Below, in pieces: positions 39,565 to 51,582 of a DNA stretch of 64,000 nucleotides. Source of the DNA: Prorocentrum cordatum (Eukaryota > Sar > Dinophyceae > Prorocentrales > Prorocentraceae); NCBI GenBank assembly GCA_963575745.1, contig CAUYUJ010005780.1, positions 1,080,001 to 1,144,000 on the forward strand, read 5' to 3'. Under the pieces are notes generated by a model. The model was not told the origin of the DNA, searched no databases, and was given only the letters and a program-made list of their open reading frames with translations. The stretch's first letter is position 1; each line of letters opens with the position of its first letter. The position numbers were made by a program, and so were the translations under genes.

Positions 39565-40432
39565 TTCAAAGCATAAGCGGAGGTTGGGGGGTGAGACCGC
39601 AATGGAATCGGAGACCCCCAACCGGGAAATCGTTTCGTTTCGTCCGTGTCGTGCGTGCGGGCGAGGCGAAAGGAATGAACCCGCCGTTGCTATGGCGAAG
39701 TCAAGACAAATGATTCCCCCCCGTCCGTCCGTCCGTCCGTCCAAAGGTGGCTCGCGGTGTCCCGCGGTGTCCCGTGGTGTCCCGTGGTGTCCGCCGTTGC
39801 TGGAGCGAAATCAAAACAAATGATTCTCCCCCGTCCGTCCGTCCGTCCGTCCAGCGGTGGCTCGCGGTGTCCGCCGTTGCTAGGGCGAAGTCAGGACAAA
39901 TGATTCTCCCCCGTCCGTCAGTCCGTCTGGCGGGTGTCCCAAGGTGTCCCGTGGTGTCCCCAAAAATGAGATCGATAGTGAGATCGATGGTGAAATCGAC
40001 AGGTGTCCCGTGGTATCGCGTTGAGTGAGATCGATAATGAGATCGATGGTGAAATCGATAGGTGTCCCGAGGTGTCCCGTGGTGTCCCGTTGAATGAGAT
40101 CGATAATGAGATCGATAATGAGACCGATAATGAGATCGAAAGGTGTCCCGCGGTGTCCCGTGATGTCCCGTTGAGTGAGCTCGATTGTGAGATCGATGTG
40201 GTGTCCCGAGGCGTCCCGTGGTGTCCTATGGTGCCCCGTTGAGTGAGATCGATAGTGATATCGATAATGAGACCGATAGTGAGACCGAGAAGTGTCCCGC
40301 GGTGTCCCGTGGTGGCCCTTTGTGTCCCGTTGAGTGAGATCGATCGTGAGATCGACAAGTGTCCCGTGGTGCCCCGTGGTGTCCTATGGTGTCCCGTTGA
40401 GTGAGATCGATAGTGAGATCGATTGAGTCAAA
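39565..40432. repeat. Composite repeat, second copy of the 11.5-13.0 kb type
   Basis: Head at 39570-39680 shares 'GAGGTTGGGGGGTGAGA', 'ACCGGGAAATCG' and 'GTGCGTGCGGGCGAGGCGAA' with 11620-11725. Then about three 95-bp units with (CCGT)n (39706, 39817, 39899), then GTGTCCCGTGGTGTCCCG runs mixed with GAGATCGATAATGAGATCG units to 40430. Confidence 0.88.
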
Positions 40433-41204
40433 TGTTGGTTGCCCCCCACCCTCCTCCCCCACAACCTCCTTATCACCTGAAGGGTGGTCGTATAGGTATG
40501 ACTACTCCCTGCAAAAACCCTGGGTACTGTAAACGATCAAATGCGTGCTCACGTATGGAACCGTTATGATTCTCCGACGTCGCGCGTCGTTGTGGTCGCT
40601 GCCAAGGGGCAATCACAGTCGCTTCCAATATTGATACGTGGCCCGCGAAAACAAACACCTTACTAAATGCACGCGGATTCGAAACGCGATAAAGGGATGT
40701 CAACAGCCGAATGTGACCCCGACGTGTTCCCTATGCGATGGATGTAGCGGTGTTGCACGAGACGCAATCAAAGAGGGCCCGCCAGTGCGGGGCCTGCGGT
40801 CGCGAAACTGACCATTCGCGGTCAACAAAACATGCACTCTCACAGATGCGCTGCAATGTGCCTGCTGCTGATTGAAACCTGCAATTTGCTGCCTGCATGG
40901 GAACTTGCCCCACCGAACAGAAGAATTCCAGCAGCTTCCGCAGGCACACAATTCCAGTAGCTGGCCCAGACGCCAAACACGAAACTGCCCGAACACATGC
41001 TTCGTACAAATACTGGCTTCAAGAACACGTCCACCCGTCAGGCAGGAGTGCCGCCTTGGCAACTATCCCCCGTCCTCCCTTTGAATCCCCGCCACACTCA
41101 CGCAGAGTATTCCAAGGCTACGAACCAACAAACACTGCTGGAGCGTCTTGCGATGGGCACAGCGTGCAGCATCCATAGCATAATATTCCCAAGGCTACAC
41201 TTCA
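40433..41204. other. No firm gene
   Basis: Minus frames at 40473-40703 and 40731-41009 are weakly protein-like but have no supported boundaries; they lie downstream of the stop codon at 41205. Confidence 0.3.
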
Positions 41205-42060
41205 TCATGCCGCATCATCCGAATCAGAGTCCTGGCTGACATCGCGCCAAAAGGTAGTAGCCTCAAGAAGAACAAGCCTGTGTACCTCAAACGCTAAACA
41301 CTCTGCTACTTCGATCCCAGGTCCCCCTGTTGAGGCTGCGACCCTGGACCTGTCAAACTCGATTACGGGACTTCCGAATGGGAGCCAGCCGTGGAACTGA
41401 GGTGCATCTCCGATTTCAAAGAATCGGCATGAAAGACACACGGGTCCTGGAACCTGGTGCTGCTCACCAGGTTCGGCTTTCCATCTCGAGTCCCTGGTTA
41501 ACAGTTCCAGGACCTGCGGAAGGCCAACAAAGCATCGCAACAACAACTCGCGACTTATTTCTGGAAACTGTGAACCACACAATTGTACCTGCAAATATAT
41601 GGTCTCTGGGCCCCGTCCCGTGTCCCGTGGGGCTTCGGAGAAACTCCACCGGACAGCGTAGTATATGAGTTGCAAGAGGGTTATGCGGGCGATATGTCTT
41701 GAAACAATATATACATATACATATGCATATATATATGTACTCACGGTGTTGGGGCCGCTACTTGCCACTGAGTAGTGGACAAGCATAGCATAATAGAAAG
41801 GACATGTTCCTGGCCCCCGAATTTCTTTCAAGCCATGGTTCCTTCATGGCGAAGGACGGAGCTCCCCCCTGGCACACCGCCAGCCTGGGCCGCCAAGAAG
41901 TGAGAAGTGTGCGGCTGCGTACTCTTCTCCTCCATGAACATGAACAGCTGCGGCAATACCGTGACAGCCTCGTGCGGCCAAGGGGGCGTCGCCGAACACG
42001 GGAACGACCATGCGAATCGCACCAGCTCTTCTTCTGCTTCGGGAAGGTGTTTACTGCTCC
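41205..42060 (-). CDS. Terminal exons of an unknown protein
   Basis: Last exon 41588-41205 (128 codons) follows an excellent acceptor (ATATATTTGCAG|G) and reads 'VQLCGSQFPEISRELLLRCF', 'VGLPQVLELLTRDSRWK', 'CRFFEIGDAPQFHGWLPFGS', 'VAECLAFEVHRLVLLEATTF', ending with the acidic tail SQDSDSDDAA and stop. A candidate exon before it (about 41843-41745) ends at ACC|GTGAGTAC in matching phase 0. Farther up, 42060-41870 reads 'EAEEELVRFAWSFPCSATPP' and 'VTVLPQLFMFMEEKSTQP', likely another exon. The intron between 41744 and 41589 holds a TATATA-rich run. I recognise no domain; the Leu-rich helices suggest a folded cytosolic or nuclear protein. Confidence 0.58.
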
Positions 42061-42694
42061 CCCTACCCCTTCCCCTGGACCTGGACTGAAAGTTTCGCGA
42101 CCGATTGGAGCGGCTTCCCAGCCCGTTTCTCAACTGCATGCTCCTACACATCCCTGATCAGTGCAACTCGCCTGGTATCGTTTCTGGATGGGCTGGTGGG
42201 GTTACGGGAGCGTCTAGAATGGCATCTCCCTCGTCTCGAGGCTCTGCCCATCCTCGCCTTTCATCGCCTTTTCTCGCCTCAGCCTAGCTGTTCTCATCCT
42301 ACGCTACCTCATCCGTCCCCTCCTCACCGCCTCCATTTCTCCAAGTTTCTCCGTCACCCCCTTCTACTTAGCATCCACTTCATCCTCAAGTCCTGCTTTC
42401 TTGCCACACGGACCTCCACCGACGGCCAGCATGTATGCGTCACATCTCTGTCGTTCCCAGGCGGCAGCAGTTCACCAGAAGTTGGCGCAGGTCGCAGGGC
42501 AAGGCTGTCCCACCTCATCCAACAAACAAAATCTATGTTTATACATTCGTTCACGCCACATGGGCTCAAAACCGACCGGACCGGATGCCCCATCGCCAAA
42601 CTGGAAGCGAAAACCCCGCAGAAGAGGTGTTAACATCCAATTCGTGAAACTCCTCCTGCGCTTCAGTGAGTACCACCCTCCATGACCCGGGCAA
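42061..42694. other. No supported gene; likely intron or spacer
   Basis: Frames exist on both strands but none is bounded. 42187-42205 has a diverged GGGCTGGTGGGGTTACGGG motif. Confidence 0.35.
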
Positions 42695-42849
42695 TCATAG
42701 CAAGCGGGCATCTGTGATGCTTGACATGTCGGCGGGTTTGGGTGGGGCGCCCCTCGAGGCCAGAGCCGCCTCCAGGTACAAGGCGAATGCCCAAGCGATG
42801 TCGCAGGGGAGGTAGCCGTCCAGGTTGGTGTGCAGAACGCACGCGACTC
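42695..42849 (-). CDS. C-terminal exon, unknown protein
   Basis: After acceptor TTCCCGAG|G the frame reads 'VACVLHTNLDGYLPCDIAWA', 'FALYLEAALASRGAPPKPAD' and MSSITDARLL followed by TGA. Balanced composition, not repeat-derived. Could be the end of a separate gene or an exon of the gene at 41205-42060. Upstream exon not identified. Confidence 0.42.
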
Positions 42850-45800
42850 CTCGGGAACGGGGCCTACGGCTGAGAGACAGCGGCAAACGCGCCAAAGCGC
42901 GCGCGATCGGAGATCGACGCCCAGGCCGAGGAATGTGAAAACGCACTGTTCTCCTACTCGCAGGAAGCAGCCCACATGTCATGACATAGGGGCATAGACG
43001 CAGGTACAGTCGCGCATGCAGAAACATGGGCGCGCGTATGAACTATTGTTTGTAGGTGTGCATGTACTGACCTAGGTAGGATCAGTTTGTATGCGTCTAC
43101 ACGTATCTATGGAATGCACGCGCGTACACACTTACGATGAACTACGCTAGTGTGGTATATACATGTCACCGTTGCCTGCGAGCTCAATTTGCATGCATGT
43201 CGGCACGAACCGAATATGCACATGCACGTGCAAACCTATACACACATGATCAACACGAGCATGTACAACCGCAATTAGCGGCACGACATGCAATGTTACT
43301 ATGCTTGGGAGACTTGGCATCTTTTCGCGTAGCGAAAAGTATACATGTCCCTCTGGTGGGGATTTGCATCAATGTTCCTTATGCAGGGAACGTACGATAG
43401 GATTGTAATACTACTTGGATCATGGGTCAAGTTCGAGTCCCCTTCCCAGGGTGGTGCAAGACCATTCGTTTCAGTTGGCAACTGGGTGACTGTTGCGGTT
43501 GTGATGCAGCACCTTTCAGTTCGGGAGGCTGGGCCTGCGGATAACACAGCAATCAATGTACGACACAGGGCGAACAATCAAAGGCACACATCGGATACTT
43601 AAACACCCCGTGTTTTTGCAACATGTCCAATGTTCTTAAACTGCTAACGCAGCAATCCATACGTTTGCATATCGTCTAACTCGCGTTTTCTGGGCGAATG
43701 TCTGAGAAATACGCAAGTCTGAGTGTGAGTGGGGCTCAGAATCAGCGTCCGACTGGCAGTGGGGATCAGATTGAGTGAGTCTGGGTACGTGGCTGATCAT
43801 TGAAGAATCGGTTTTGGCTACGAATCCGTCCGAACACGAGTGAGTCCGAGCTCACGTGAGTCTGCATACGAGTTGGCCTGAGGACGCCTGGATATGAACA
43901 TGAAAGGGTCTGAACAGAAATTGGCCTGAACACGTGTGAGCGTGAGTAGGAGCGACTCAGCAGGATCAGCTGAGTACGAGTGAATGTGAATATGAGTGGG
44001 TTTGAGAGTGAGAGGGCTTGAATCGGACCCATCGCCCTTCATCTCATCCTCCTATCACCTCTTCAACTCCCTACTCCGCTCGACCTGGAAAACGGTTCGG
44101 TGGCAGCACGCCGTTGTCTCGATTATTTCAGTGTGATTGATTCCCCTCCATCTGGTCCTCCCGTCTCCCCGCTCTTCCTGGAAAGACGGGCGGGGTAGGG
44201 AGGCGGTGGTCACAGCCGATACTGGGGCCGAGAGTGCGGGAGGCGGTGGCCTAACGTCGGGGCCATCAGCCACAGGTGGTTGATGCCTCGGGCGGCGAGA
44301 GGCCGAGAAGATGGGGGACGGGCAGACGGGGAGGAGCGGGGAGCGCTCGCCGAGTAAGGAATGAGGAAAGGGAGGGCGAGGGAGAGGCATCAGCGGCAAC
44401 AACAGAAACGGCAACAGCAGACGAGGCGGAATGGGTGCGACGTTGCTGCAATGGAGAGACTTACGCGGCACCGTGGAAAGGGGTCCTGCAGCAATCCTGG
44501 AAATCTGCACGAATCACTCTTGCATCGAGTGTCCAGAGACTCCCGCGCGTACTGAACCTATCTGTGGGGTATGAGCCCCTTCGTGATCCTGGAAGCGACT
44601 GGCTCGGTAGCGGGGGCACTAACTGCCAGCGAGCCTGCTTTCTCAGGATCCCTGCGATAGAAATGAAGCTGTACGAGGGCACAAATGGTGACACGGTGAC
44701 ACCCATGATGGAACCACATGTTCGTCCAACTGGGCAGTTCTTGCCCCGCCGCGTCGCGCGGCACGAGGCAATGCTGACCGGACTGTGCTAGAAATTGCCC
44801 CCTAGGGCCCAAGCGGCCCAGTAAGAATATCGACTACCTTTCGAATCACACCTGGGCTATTGATGCTCTGCTCCGTGCCAACCAACTAATTCACTGCGTC
44901 AGAGGGAATCTATATTGTCTACAACGAATGCCCAGCGTAATCAATGATAACACCTCGGCACTTTTAAAGCTACCAACCGCTACCCCCTGAACAGTCGGCC
45001 CTCAACGAGGAATATGCATAGGATGCCGACGAGGCAGGAAGGAATAAGCGGGCAAAAATGCCAAGCCAACAGAACATCTGGACCTGACATGTCGACGCAA
45101 CATTGCCAGGTGTCTCTTGCCATTCATCCGCGTGCGAGAACCTTGCCTCCACTCGTCGTCTTCTTTTGATATTGGGCAGAAATGCTGCCACCCACCCACT
45201 GCTGCTGCTACTAACTACGACTACCCGCCATCCTTCGTGCAAACATTGGTCACAAAGTGGGTGCCTGGTTCTAATGCTATGAGTTCTGCTACAAATGCGG
45301 AGTGCACGCACTAAAGGCGACACCCCGCCCTGCAAACCAGTACTCGTCCTTCCCTGGGCCCGTACGTACATAGCACAATTCCTCGCTCCCGATGCTCGCG
45401 CAAAATAGTTCCGCTCTCAACCCCACTTGCCGTCAACGTCCGCGTTGTACGTGCTGGCGTATGAGCGCCTGTCCCGCGCTAAGCCGCCGCTTGAAATTGA
45501 GGAACGGTGGATGAACAACCAAGGACTGGGTCAGGACCATGGAACAAAGACGCCTGGGGAAAAACAAAGAAATAAACACAACTTCTAGGATTCCCCATCT
45601 GCTTCAATCTATTGTATGTATGTTCGTGTGCCCTTATATGTCCCACAGTTTTCTGATAATTAACGTTCATATGGGTTCGTGCCAGTGCTGATCTCCTGGT
45701 GGAAGGCGAGAAAGTGGGAACAGTTGAAGATAGTGGAAACACATGGCGGTAGCAACTATGGGGTAACAGTCTTGAGCACCGCCATGTTGTGGAAATGAAA

Positions 45801-45980
45801 GAATGTTGGTAGCTCAGGCGGCTTCCCTTTCAATCCCGTTGTTTAGGAACTGCTCTTCCACCCCTCGTTGGGAGTGGCAAAGACCAACACCCCGCAGCCA
45901 TCTTAGAAAAACCGTGCAATGATCGCCCTGCAATACTCGCCAAACCATGCCCTTGCAAGGCGCCTCAGTACCATGCGTAC
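42850..45980. other. No gene supported
   Basis: 43690-44010 is a degenerate GAGTGTGAGT/GAGTCTG stretch. 43425-43455 resembles a tRNA T-loop but does not fold. 44045-44480 and 45000-45300 have short open frames on both strands without support. Confidence 0.4.
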
Positions 45981-45989
45981 GTACAACGA

Positions 45990-46110
45990 ACCTGAAACAG
46001 CTCCGACGAAAGGGCCCGAAAAGGTCTTCAATGATGTGCTCAAGGCCCCAAACAAGACCCCAGCCCAGAGACAACAGCAACCGAACTGGCCCCGAGAGCG
46101 TCCCAACATG
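45990..46110. repeat. Weak CCAAG-type repeat stretch
   Basis: 'CAAGGCCCCAAACAAGACCC' and 'CCGAGAGCGTCCCAACATGG' units, plus orientation, diverged. Confidence 0.4.
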
Positions 46111-47585
46111 GCCAAATTAAAAATGAAAGGTTGCCCCCAGTCCAACGTATCAGCGGATGTGCAGCGGCTGGACGCTACTCCTGCAGACCAGATGTTTGAA
46201 ACACCGGCTCGGGGGCTCATACGTTGAAGGATACCGGCAACCAGGTGAATCCCAGCGTGTTTCCGATTCAACAGCGCCGATGGGATACGAAGGGCAAATG
46301 TTCGCAAGCGGTCGCAGAGCGGAAGCACGTCTGAATTTCGAGCGTTCTGAGGCTGATCCCGAGACTCGAACGTGCGCCTGATGACGTGGTTCGTCCCCTG
46401 CATACCCACACGCGTGCGTAGCACTATCAAATCATTCGATTGACTGGTGGAGATACGCGAAGCGTCAACAATACTACACACCGGGCGGAGTGGAAAGGAC
46501 GAGCGGGGAGGTGCGCAAGCACGAGAGGTGACGATCTCCAGCAGACTTATCCAGATTCCAAGCAATTGTTTGTGGGGTGCGGATCAGGGAAATTCGACAT
46601 TCCTCTCCTCCCTCCTCTGCCTCACCTTTTCCTCCTTCCCCCCTGCTGCATCATGATCCCTCTTCCTCCTCGTCCTCCCGCTCCTTGAAACACCCGCAAC
46701 CGGACATGACCTCCTCCTCCTTTCTTTGTGCTCCCTCCATTGTCCCCGTCGGCGCCATAAACAAAAATTGGAAAACGTGGTAACTTTCCTGCGCGAGTGC
46801 GCCTCACCGACGGTTGAGAGTGCGACCGACCGGGCAGGGCCACTGAGCGACAGCACCTGTTAGCGCCAGTTGCCCGCGCGGCCCTAAATAGATGCGCGCG
46901 CGCCTGTATATACACGTCCTTGCAGCGTGACTCACGCAAAGGAGGCTCGGCGGCGACGTTGTTTCCCCGGAAGGCCATATGTTATCTGCGCAGGCCTGAG
47001 TGCGCGCCCCGGGCGGCGATAGTGCCCTTTCAGCCCCCCGACGGGCGCCCTGGCACTTGCAACTTGTGCTCGCCCACGCGGGCACACAGCAGGACAACGA
47101 GCTCAGCGGCGCCGCGATGCTGCGTCTGCGCGCGGCGCGCAGCTGGGTGCCAATGAGCGCCGCGCAACTAAATGCCAATCGCTAGCGGATTTGTTGCCCG
47201 TTCATCCGCAACGAGCAAAACGGAGACGCAGGCGGGCCCGGGGCAACCGCGGAAAGCCGACAGAGCGAAAGCAGAGGTAATCGACGCCTCCTCCAACGCA
47301 CGCGGGCAGGAAGAACGCCGCGACGCGTCGGCGGCCCTGAGACCTTCATTTGGACGCCCGAAATTGGCCCGGAAAGAACGGGCACAATGCCCAACAGCAG
47401 TTCCTGTTCATTCTGAACAGGACTCGCTGTCCACGCCGCCGCGGCCTGTGTCCATCCGAGGCAGGAGGCCGCCTGCCCAGCAGCGGCCGCTGTTGGTTTG
47501 GGACAACATTTGTTGTTGGGCGTTGTACCCATTCTTTCCGTGCCCATTTTGGGCGTCCAAGCTTCAGCCTCTGGGGCCGGGGGCG
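46111..47585. other. No gene resolved
   Basis: 46440-46470 carries the dispersed motif TGGTGGAGATACGCGAAGCG. 46800-47580 is GC-rich with open frames on both strands; a minus frame near 47390-47590 ('GTERMGTTPNNKCCPKP') may be a downstream exon of the gene at 47586. Confidence 0.35.
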
Positions 47586-48387
47586 CTAGGCCGGCACTCG
47601 CGAGGGGGGGGGTCGGCTCTGAGCCCCGCGGGCGCGACGCCCTCTGCCTCTGGAGCCAAGGGGGCATCGCATTGTCTCCGTCGGGGCCTGCGCCTTCGCG
47701 AGGCGCGCCGCGTTGACGAACCAGTCGAACTCGGTAGACTCGCGCGCGCAGGAAGTGTCCGCCACGCACGCAGAGACCACGACCTTCTTAGCATCGTCGA
47801 CCTGCACCTCCTTCGTGAACTTCGAGGGCGGCTCGCCGTCTGCCTCCTGGCCATTCTTCATCTGCTCATCCACCTGCTCGAAATTGGAGCCATTCTGCGT
47901 GGCCCCCCTGCAGATACGAGCGCTCTCCGGGATCGCTGCGTCCTTGTCGACGAACTCGAAAGGGCGCATCTAGATCTTGTAATAGAAGTGGCCGTCGATG
48001 CCGAGCGATGGCGGTGTCCTGCGCGCCGCGGGCGCGAAGCCGCCGCCCCCTCTGCTGCCGCTTGGCCTACTTCCAGCATTGGGGCAACGCCTCCGCGCCC
48101 TCCTCGGAGAAGCCCGGCTCCGCGACGTTTCAGAACGCTGTCGCCCTGCCGTCGATCTCGACTGGCCCGTCACGGACCGCCGCCTCGACCTTCGCTCGCA
48201 GGACGGGCTTGATGAGCTCGACCCGCGCCTGGAGTTCGTTATCCACCTCCTTGTCCTCGACCTGCAGGTTGCCGCCGCCAGCCTGGGCCGCTCGCCAGAG
48301 GGCCACCGCTGTGGCCGCCACCACCTGGCGAAAGCCGCCACCGCGCACAACAGCACCGAGGACAGCCTCCGCCATCGCGTCGGCCAT
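47586..48387 (-). CDS. Unknown protein gene behind a spliced-leader relict
   Basis: Two coding-like segments. Segment 1 (48387-48130) begins ATG and reads 'MADAMAEAVLGAVVRGGGFR', 'QVVAATAVALWRAAQAGGG', 'LQVEDKEVDNELQARVELIK', ending TGA; the Ala-rich start and Glu/Lys helix look real. Segment 2 (47969-47586) begins at an ATG right after an in-frame TAG: 'MRPFEFVDKDAAIPESARIC', 'NGSNFEQVDEQMKNGQEADG', 'FTKEVQVDDAKKVVVSACVA', 'STEFDWFVNAARLAKAQAP', then an Arg/Gly tail. A GC donor at AGG|GCGACA (about 48147) joined to CTAG|ATGCGC would fuse them in phase, but this is inference. 41 nt upstream of the first ATG lies a relict spliced leader (48446-48429), so that ATG is the likely start. No family recognised. 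Confidence 0.5.
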
Positions 48388-48428
48388 GGCCGTAGCCAGC
48401 GCGAACAAGGGGCTGGGCGAGCAGGCTG

Positions 48429-48446
48429 CTTGAGCCAAGCTACGGA
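48429..48446 (-). other. Relict dinoflagellate spliced leader
   Basis: Minus strand reads TCCGTAGC directly joined to TTGGCTCAAG. The known 22-nt dinoflagellate spliced leader is the same two blocks separated by CATT. An 18-base match with one 4-base deletion, placed 41 nt before an ATG in the correct orientation, is what a reverse-transcribed, reintegrated trans-spliced mRNA leaves behind. Confidence 0.6.
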
Positions 48447-49315
48447 TGAGGCTCGGCGGCGAACCCGGGGGAAGTGAAAAGGGGCGGGCCTTCTGAGAAG
48501 TGTCGTAAGCCTTCCCAGAAGACACAAAAAACTTTTCAGACGGCCAGCGCATTTCTGACAAGCCCCGCCGCCTTTTGAAAAGGCCTTTTCCTTGTCAGTT
48601 CCCCCCCACGCTCGCCGCCGAGTAAGAGCACAGCCGAGACTCCTAGTCATCTCCCTCCTCCCTGTCCTCCCCGATATACCCCCCCGAGGCGCCGGCAGCA
48701 GTAGCAGATGACGGCGGCGCCGAGGAACCCGAACCCCTCGCAGCTCTGGTACAGCCAGTCACCCGACTGTGGGTGGGGCGGAGGAGGGGGAGGAAGCAGG
48801 GAGGTAGAGGCGGGGAGTAGGAGGGAAAGCGGAGGTAGAGAGCAGAATGAGGAGGCTCGTTACATGTCGGACGTCTTACCCATCTCTCCCATTCTTTTCC
48901 ATTGCGTTGAATCTCTCTCTATTCGCAAGGGGCTGGGTGTCGAAAGAGATCCTGATCAGAAAAAGTTGGATAGCCAATTCAGCGGGGGGCCCACCTTTGA
49001 AGAAGCAGGACTGCGGCTAGCGATGCGGCAAGAGCGCAGTTGCGTTGGATGAATGCTTTACAGAGCGTTGCATGTGTCCCACGCTGCAACGAGAGCACAA
49101 ATGTCGCTGATGCAGGGGTGCGGCCACCGCCGCGACGAGCGTATCGTTCCATTGGGTGGAAGATCGATGCAAACACTGCAGAGGGAGTATCTCTATTGAA
49201 TGGCTGCGAACGCTCTGACAGGAACGACCACATCGAAAGACAACTCGGGACCATCATGTTGGCAGAGAGCAGTATATGCGATAGGCGGGCGCAAAATCAG
49301 ACAGCATCCATAGAA
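48447..49315. other. No firm gene
   Basis: 48780-48850 is a GGA-rich tract. 49040-49333 (+) is open and partly protein-like and ends inside element B3; the minus strand is open as well, so no call. Confidence 0.35.
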
Positions 49316-49490
49316 CAGGAAAAAACAGCATAAACTCAACGTTCGGAGCTCCGCGCGGATTTCTTGGATCTGCACTGGAAATCCCTCCCTCGCGCGGAAC
49401 GCGCTAGGGGCGGCGCCAGAGGCGCCAACAGGTGGTCCCAGCGCAGCTCCTAGAAATCCGCGCGGAACTCCGAGTCAGGGGAGATAGGGG
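49316..49490. mobile_element. Family B introner-like element, copy 3
   Basis: Plus strand starts GAAAAAACAGCATAAACTCA, then 'GTTCGGAGCTCCGCGCGGAT' with the complement 'GAAATCCGCGCGGAACTCCG' at 49461-49480, and GGCGGCGCC/GGCGCC in the middle. Same layout as the copies at 8022, 9326 and 21295. Confidence 0.75.
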
Positions 49491-50140
49491 ATTCCCGCTT
49501 CCAATGTGCAGTTGTATAAGGGAGACACAGGTGGAGCATGAGGAGAAGAGTGGAAAGGGAAGAATAGAGAAGGAGAGGTGGGGGCGGAGGATGGGGAATG
49601 TGCGGAATTGAAGAAAATCCACGGGAGGAGGGGGAGGAGAACGAGGAGGAGGAGGAGGCGCAGGAGGACGAGGGTCTGTGGCCGAGTCTGCGGCAAGACC
49701 CTGGCTGCACGATTGGCACGCCGCTGGGGTCTCCGAACACCAAATAGCGTGCCCACCCACCCCCCCTCCCGTCCCCACACAGCAGGCAGGGAGAGGAGAG
49801 GAGTGCAAGAGTGGCGGGTGCAGCGCCAACCTCAGAGGATAAATGCGCCGCTTACGTGCGCAACGTCAATCACATAATCAGACACAAACGCATTCCGTCA
49901 ATCACGCGAGCGGGGGCGGTAACGATCTGTAGTCACCCACAGGGGCGGTTGAGAATGAGAAACCATCCTGATGCCCCCTTGTGCCGAAATCCTGCAGGCA
50001 CCCGCCGGGAACGCATCTCTTTATTTTCGGCGATGATTGGCGTTATAAGGGGAGGGGGGGAGCGGGAGGGGGTATAACGTGACGACCCCCCCACCCCCCC
50101 GCCATGTCGTTCCGGCGCAGCAGTAACCCCTTTTCTTTTC
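49491..50140. other. No gene seen; GGAGGA tract at 49622-49660
   Basis: Purine-rich tract and short frames on both strands only. Confidence 0.4.
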
Positions 50141-51292
50141 CCGGATAGCAGCCGTCATCGGCCCCGCCCCCCCCCAAGATTCCGTGCCGGCGACGTCCAG
50201 GAATGCCTTGGCATGACAGGGGCCAACTAGGAGCAGCATGTAGGTGGCGATCCGCCCCACAACGCCTGTGGACACCACAGTGATCACATGCACCACAGCG
50301 CGCGTGTACACTACAGCGTCTGCGTGAACCGCTGCAGCCGCGTGCAAGCAGCGCCCGTGTACACCACAGCGCTCGCGCGCAACACACCGCAAGTGTACAC
50401 CACGGCGAATGTGCACACCGCAGCAACCATGTGCAACACAACGCCTGTGTACACCATATTGCTCGCGTGTACCGCAGAGCCCGTGCACACCACAGCGCCT
50501 GTCTACACCAGAGCATCCGCGTGCAGCGCAGCGACGGTGCTCGTCCACCTCCACCTCCACCACCTTTTCCTCCTCCTCCTCTTCTTCGCTCATCTTTTCC
50601 CCCCTGTCGTGCGGGTCGGTCAACAGCCCACGTGCGCATCTCAGCGTGAACCGCAGAATGGTCGATTTAATTAACCCATTTGGTATTCTGATGCCAAATT
50701 TCGCTGGACCCCCCTGGTTGCAGATGGGAAAAAATGACAATGTGGGAGGATTCGGCACGATTTGTAGTTTCCAACGGCGCTTCACTATCCAGAAAAACTC
50801 CTTTCCGAATCCTATGTAAAACCATTTTTGGGTAGAATCCACTGGCACTCCATGTTGCCACAAGGGTTCCTTCGAACATTTATATGCAACAGTGGTGTTG
50901 TTGCGCACGGATGCTGCGGAGCACACCGGCGCCGTGGTGTACACAGGCGTTGTAGTGCATGCCAGCCTTGTGGTGTACACTGGTGCTGCGTCGCGCACGG
51001 CTAATGTGGTGTACGCACGCGCTGTGGTGTACATAAGCGCTGTTGGTGCTCGCAAACACTGCGACACACGCTGGCGCTGTGTTGCACGCGGCCGCTGTGG
51101 TGTACATAGGCGAATGGTGTACGCAAACGCCGTGGTGCACGCAGGCACTGTGGTGTACACAGGCGCTGTGGGGCAGATCGCCACCTACATGCTACTGCTA
51201 CCCGACCCTGGTCATCCTAGGCATTCCCAGACGCCGCCAGCGCGAAACGTGACGTCATCGGCCCTCTACCCCTCCAGGTGACGGCCGTCATC
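50141..51292. repeat. 1.15-kb foldback with minisatellite arms
   Basis: Left arm about 50141-50530, right arm about 50900-51292 in inverted orientation. Outer ends share GCCGTCATCGGCC; inside, 'ATGTAGGTGGCGATC' at 50240 pairs with 'GATCGCCACCTACATG' at 51177. The rest of both arms is an array of 21-24 bp units, GTGTACACCACAGCGC on the left and GCGCTGTGGTGTACAC on the right. The 370-bp centre is unrelated single-copy-looking sequence including a (TCC)n run. The 387-codon minus frame through it is a repeat artefact. Confidence 0.85.
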
Positions 51293-51354
51293 GGCCCGGA
51301 ATCAAAACAGGCTCCAGCCGCGTCCGCTCGCACGACAACGATGAGCGACCAGCG

Positions 51355-51376
51355 ACGAGCGACAATGACGACGACC

Positions 51377-51414
<38 letters not shown>

Positions 51415-51418
51415 TGCG
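51355..51418. repeat. (ACG)n microsatellite
   Basis: ACGACGACG run with ACGACC variants. Confidence 0.93.
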
Positions 51419-51528
51419 GACAAGACCCTTCTATGGATTCCTGTGCGGACGCCAATGCGGATCCCGACGCGCACGGCGGCAGTGCCCGGGTTTCACCGGT
51501 GGTGGGGGGGGGCGTTACGATTTTTTGA

Positions 51529-51532
<4 letters not shown>

Positions 51533-51581
<49 letters not shown>

Positions 51582-51582
51582 A
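51533..51582. repeat. (TA)n microsatellite, about 24 repeats
   Basis: Pure TATATA run. It lies about 250 bp beyond the 3' end of the recognisable LINE coding sequence. Confidence 0.95.

Noticed and set aside
43420-43455. Possible tRNA 3' half (AAGTTCGAGTCCCC)
   Set aside because: The bases on each side of the loop do not pair as a T-stem, and no anticodon or acceptor stem can be folded upstream.
45814-46565. 220-codon minus frame as a membrane protein
   Set aside because: Its hydrophobic end comes from a diverged CCAAG-type repeat, which always reads Leu/Gly/Trp-rich on the minus strand.
50021-51184. 387-codon minus frame as a gene
   Set aside because: It is translated from a 21-24 bp minisatellite and its inverted copy; composition is Cys/Val/His-repetitive and centred on a foldback.
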